64,000 nt of DNA from Streptococcus parasanguinis (GTDB taxonomy: Bacteria; Bacillota; Bacilli; Lactobacillales; Streptococcaceae). The position numbers and the translations under genes are program-made. Numbering within the stretch: position 1 is the stretch's first letter; each line of letters begins with the position of its first letter. This document shows, piece after piece, positions 62,495-64,000 of this stretch. The stretch is taken from assembly GCF_031582885.1 (NCBI RefSeq), contig NZ_CP133988.1:875501-939500 (forward strand). Direction: 5' to 3'. The notes beneath the pieces were generated by a model. It was not told the origin of the DNA and made no database searches. It was given only the letters and a program-made list of their open reading frames with translations.

Positions 62495-63296
62495 GGGGAC
62501 GAGTTTTCTTCATCGCCTTTCAGGTGCGAGTAAGTTACTCTTTCTTCTTTTTGTATCTCTTGCGGCCATGTTGAGTTATGATACCCGGCTCCTTCTAGGA
62601 ATTGGTGTGGGCGCCTTGCTTTTATTCTCTACAGCTGGTATTCGATTTCGGGATATTTCATTTGTGCTTGCATTTGCTTTTGTTTTTGCACTGTTAAATG
62701 TTGTCATGGTCTATCTCTTTGCCCCCCAGTATGGAGTAGAGATCTACGGGGCAAAGACGGTACTGATGAAGGGGTGGGGCTCCTATAGTATCACCTCGCA
62801 GGAACTCTTTTATCTTTTTAATCTAGCTCTTAAGTATGTCTGTACCATACCTCTAGCCTTGATTTTTTTGATGACGACCCATCCTAGTCAGTTTGCTTCA
62901 AGCCTCAACCAAATTGGAGTATCTTACAAGATTGCCTATTCTGTCAGCTTGACTCTGCGTTACATTCCTGACGTACAAGAAGAATATCAAACGATTAAAT
63001 TGTCTCAGGAAGCCAGAGGGGTGGAGTTGTCCAAAAAGGCCAAGCTGATCAAGCGGATCAAAGGCAATTTGCAAATCATCTCTCCCTTAATCTTTAGCTC
63101 ACTTGAGCGGATTGACAGCATTTCTACGGCTATGGAATTACGTCGCTTTGGTAAAAATAAAAAGCGGACCTGGTATTCTCATCAAGCCATGGAAATGAAA
63201 GATTATGGGATGATTCTATCAGCATTAGCTGTTCTGGTCTTTAGTATTGTCCTGATCTTTGTCAATCAGGGACGTTTTTACAATCCATGGAGGTAA
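62466..63296 (+). CDS. ECF transporter T component (CbiQ/EcfT-type)
   Basis: Membrane coupling subunit of 276 residues with five to six helices. The conserved start [19 protein letters not shown], and two short Ala-Arg-Gly-type motifs in the cytoplasmic region, [10 protein letters not shown] near 180 and [10 protein letters not shown] near 220, which contact the ATPase grooves, identify EcfT. Overlap with the ATPase gene argues for coupled synthesis. The S component is not adjacent. Confidence 0.93.
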   Translation: MNHRLVGYHEGTSFLHRLSGASKLLFLLFVSLAAMLSYDTRLLLGIGVGALLLFSTAGIRFRDISFVLAFAFVFALLNVVMVYLFAPQYGVEIYGAKTVLMKGWGSYSITSQELFYLFNLALKYVCTIPLALIFLMTTHPSQFASSLNQIGVSYKIAYSVSLTLRYIPDVQEEYQTIKLSQEARGVELSKKAKLIKRIKGNLQIISPLIFSSLERIDSISTAMELRRFGKNKKRTWYSHQAMEMKDYGMILSALAVLVFSIVLIFVNQGRFYNPWR

Positions 63297-63300
63297 TGAC

Positions 63301-64000
63301 ATGTCAGAAACGATTTTAGTAACAGGAGCTTCAGCTGGCTTTGGTCAAGCGATTTGCCGTCGCTTAGTAGCAGATGGATACCGTGTGATCGGATCAGCTA
63401 GACGCATTGAAAAATTACAGGCCCTCCAAGAAGAGTTAGGAGAAGCCTTTTATCCCCTGCAAATGGATGTGACGGATCTTTCTCAGGTAGATCGTGCACT
63501 TGCCAGTTTGCCAAAAGCTTGGGAGAGAGTGGATGTTTTGGTCAATAATGCTGGCTTGGCCCTAGGCCTCGCCCCAGCTTATGAAGCAGAGGTCGCAGAC
63601 TGGCTGACCATGATTCAGACCAATATTGTCGGCTTGACCTATCTGACAAGGAAAATCTTGCCCCAGATGGTGGAACGAAATGATGGCTATATTATCAATT
63701 TGGGCTCTACAGCAGGAACTGTACCTTATCCAGGGGCCAATGTTTACGGGGCGTCCAAGGCTTTTGTCAAGCAATTCTCCCTCAATCTTCGGGCGGATCT
63801 AGCCGGCAAGAAGATTCGTGTCAGCAATATTGAACCCGGTCTTTGCGAAGGAACGGAGTTCTCTTCTGTTCGCTTTAAAGGAGACGAAAAACGGGTAGAA
63901 GCCCTCTATCGAGATGCCCATGCCATTCAGCCGGAAGACATTGCCAACACCGTAGCTTGGTTGATCCAACAGCCCAAGCATGTCAATGTCAATCGGATTG
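63301..64000 (+). CDS. Short-chain dehydrogenase/reductase, partial (C-terminus beyond window)
   Basis: NAD(P)-dependent oxidoreductase of the SDR family, about 233 residues visible. Cofactor motif VTGASAGFGQAI (TGxxxGxG) at the start, NNAGLALG near 83, catalytic Ser in INLGSTAG near 140 and YGASK (Tyr-Lys) near 153, with NIEPGLCEGTEF after it. It resembles YdfG-type dehydrogenases acting on 3-hydroxy acids such as L-allo-threonine or serine; substrate is inferred. Starts 4 nt after the EcfT stop, so it may be co-transcribed. Cut only by the window edge. Confidence 0.9.
   Translation, partial: MSETILVTGASAGFGQAICRRLVADGYRVIGSARRIEKLQALQEELGEAFYPLQMDVTDLSQVDRALASLPKAWERVDVLVNNAGLALGLAPAYEAEVADWLTMIQTNIVGLTYLTRKILPQMVERNDGYIINLGSTAGTVPYPGANVYGASKAFVKQFSLNLRADLAGKKIRVSNIEPGLCEGTEFSSVRFKGDEKRVEALYRDAHAIQPEDIANTVAWLIQQPKHVNVNRI

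Noticed and set aside
1..64000. CRISPR arrays, tRNA or rRNA genes, T-box or SAM riboswitches, BOX or RUP elements
   Set aside because: I looked for regular spaced repeats, cloverleaf or conserved rRNA stretches, T-box AGGGUGGNACCGCG-like blocks and known pneumococcal repeat starts, and saw none. A covariance search (Infernal with Rfam, tRNAscan) would settle this.

Overview
The window reads as chromosomal core DNA of an oral Streptococcus of the mitis/sanguinis/parasanguinis type. The grounds are gene order and product types familiar from pneumococcal relatives (uvrA-pepP, efp-gls24-nusB, secA-aroG-acpS-alr-recG, codY-pncA, gatCAB, metQ-dipeptidase-metNI), low to moderate GC by eye, TTGACA/TATAAT promoters often with a TG extended -10, and strong AGGAGG ribosome sites. 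The species is not settled by reading alone. Gene density is high. I see no rRNA, tRNA, CRISPR array, prophage or intact insertion sequence.

Layout. 1-8.6 kb: partial corA divergent from uvrA-pepP, an envelope pair (Tim44-like/zinc-ribbon membrane protein plus SPFH protein), then efp, gls24-like and nusB. 8.8-14.6 kb: a sucrose locus with scrB-scrR divergent from scrA and then scrK, with two candidate ScrR operators in the shared control region. 14.7-19.6 kb: deformylase paralogue, PAP2 phosphatase, GNAT, queG, manA, MerR/TipAS regulator. 20-29.2 kb: KimA-like permease, secA, DAHP synthase, acpS, alr, recG. 29.2-29.75 kb: a non-coding mosaic of hairpins and repeats. 29.75-35.6 kb: asparaginase, HAD fusion protein, UspA, alaT, codY (with a CodY box), pncA-like. 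35.7-40.7 kb: a four-gene glycosyltransferase operon (GT8, GT2, GtfB-like, GtfA-like) set between pncA and gatCAB. 40.7-47.9 kb: gatCAB, a small membrane protein, butanediol dehydrogenase (cre on its promoter), a DMT exporter, a lipoprotein. 48-56.2 kb: methionine/SAM region opened by a perfect MET-box (M20 hydrolase, two solute-binding lipoproteins, dipeptidase, metN, metI, MptD-type membrane protein, SAM hydrolase, UPF0397 S component). 56.5-57.7 kb: XRE regulator plus two membrane proteins. 57.8-64 kb: trhO, DUF4299 protein, nucleoside phosphorylase, ECF dual ATPase and T component, SDR enzyme cut by the window end.

The items most worth a second look are: (1) a SecA2/SRRP-type glycosyltransferase set with no adhesin or SecA2 near it; (2) a family of structured intergenic repeats (four copies) whose stems show compensatory changes and which mostly end in terminators; (3) a SAM hydrolase placed between two transporter S components in a MET-box neighbourhood, with a nucleoside phosphorylase next to the ECF energising module; (4) local oddities such as a start-stop codon pair at a membrane gene and a possibly leaderless queG. 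Family assignments come from recognition of motifs, not from searches.
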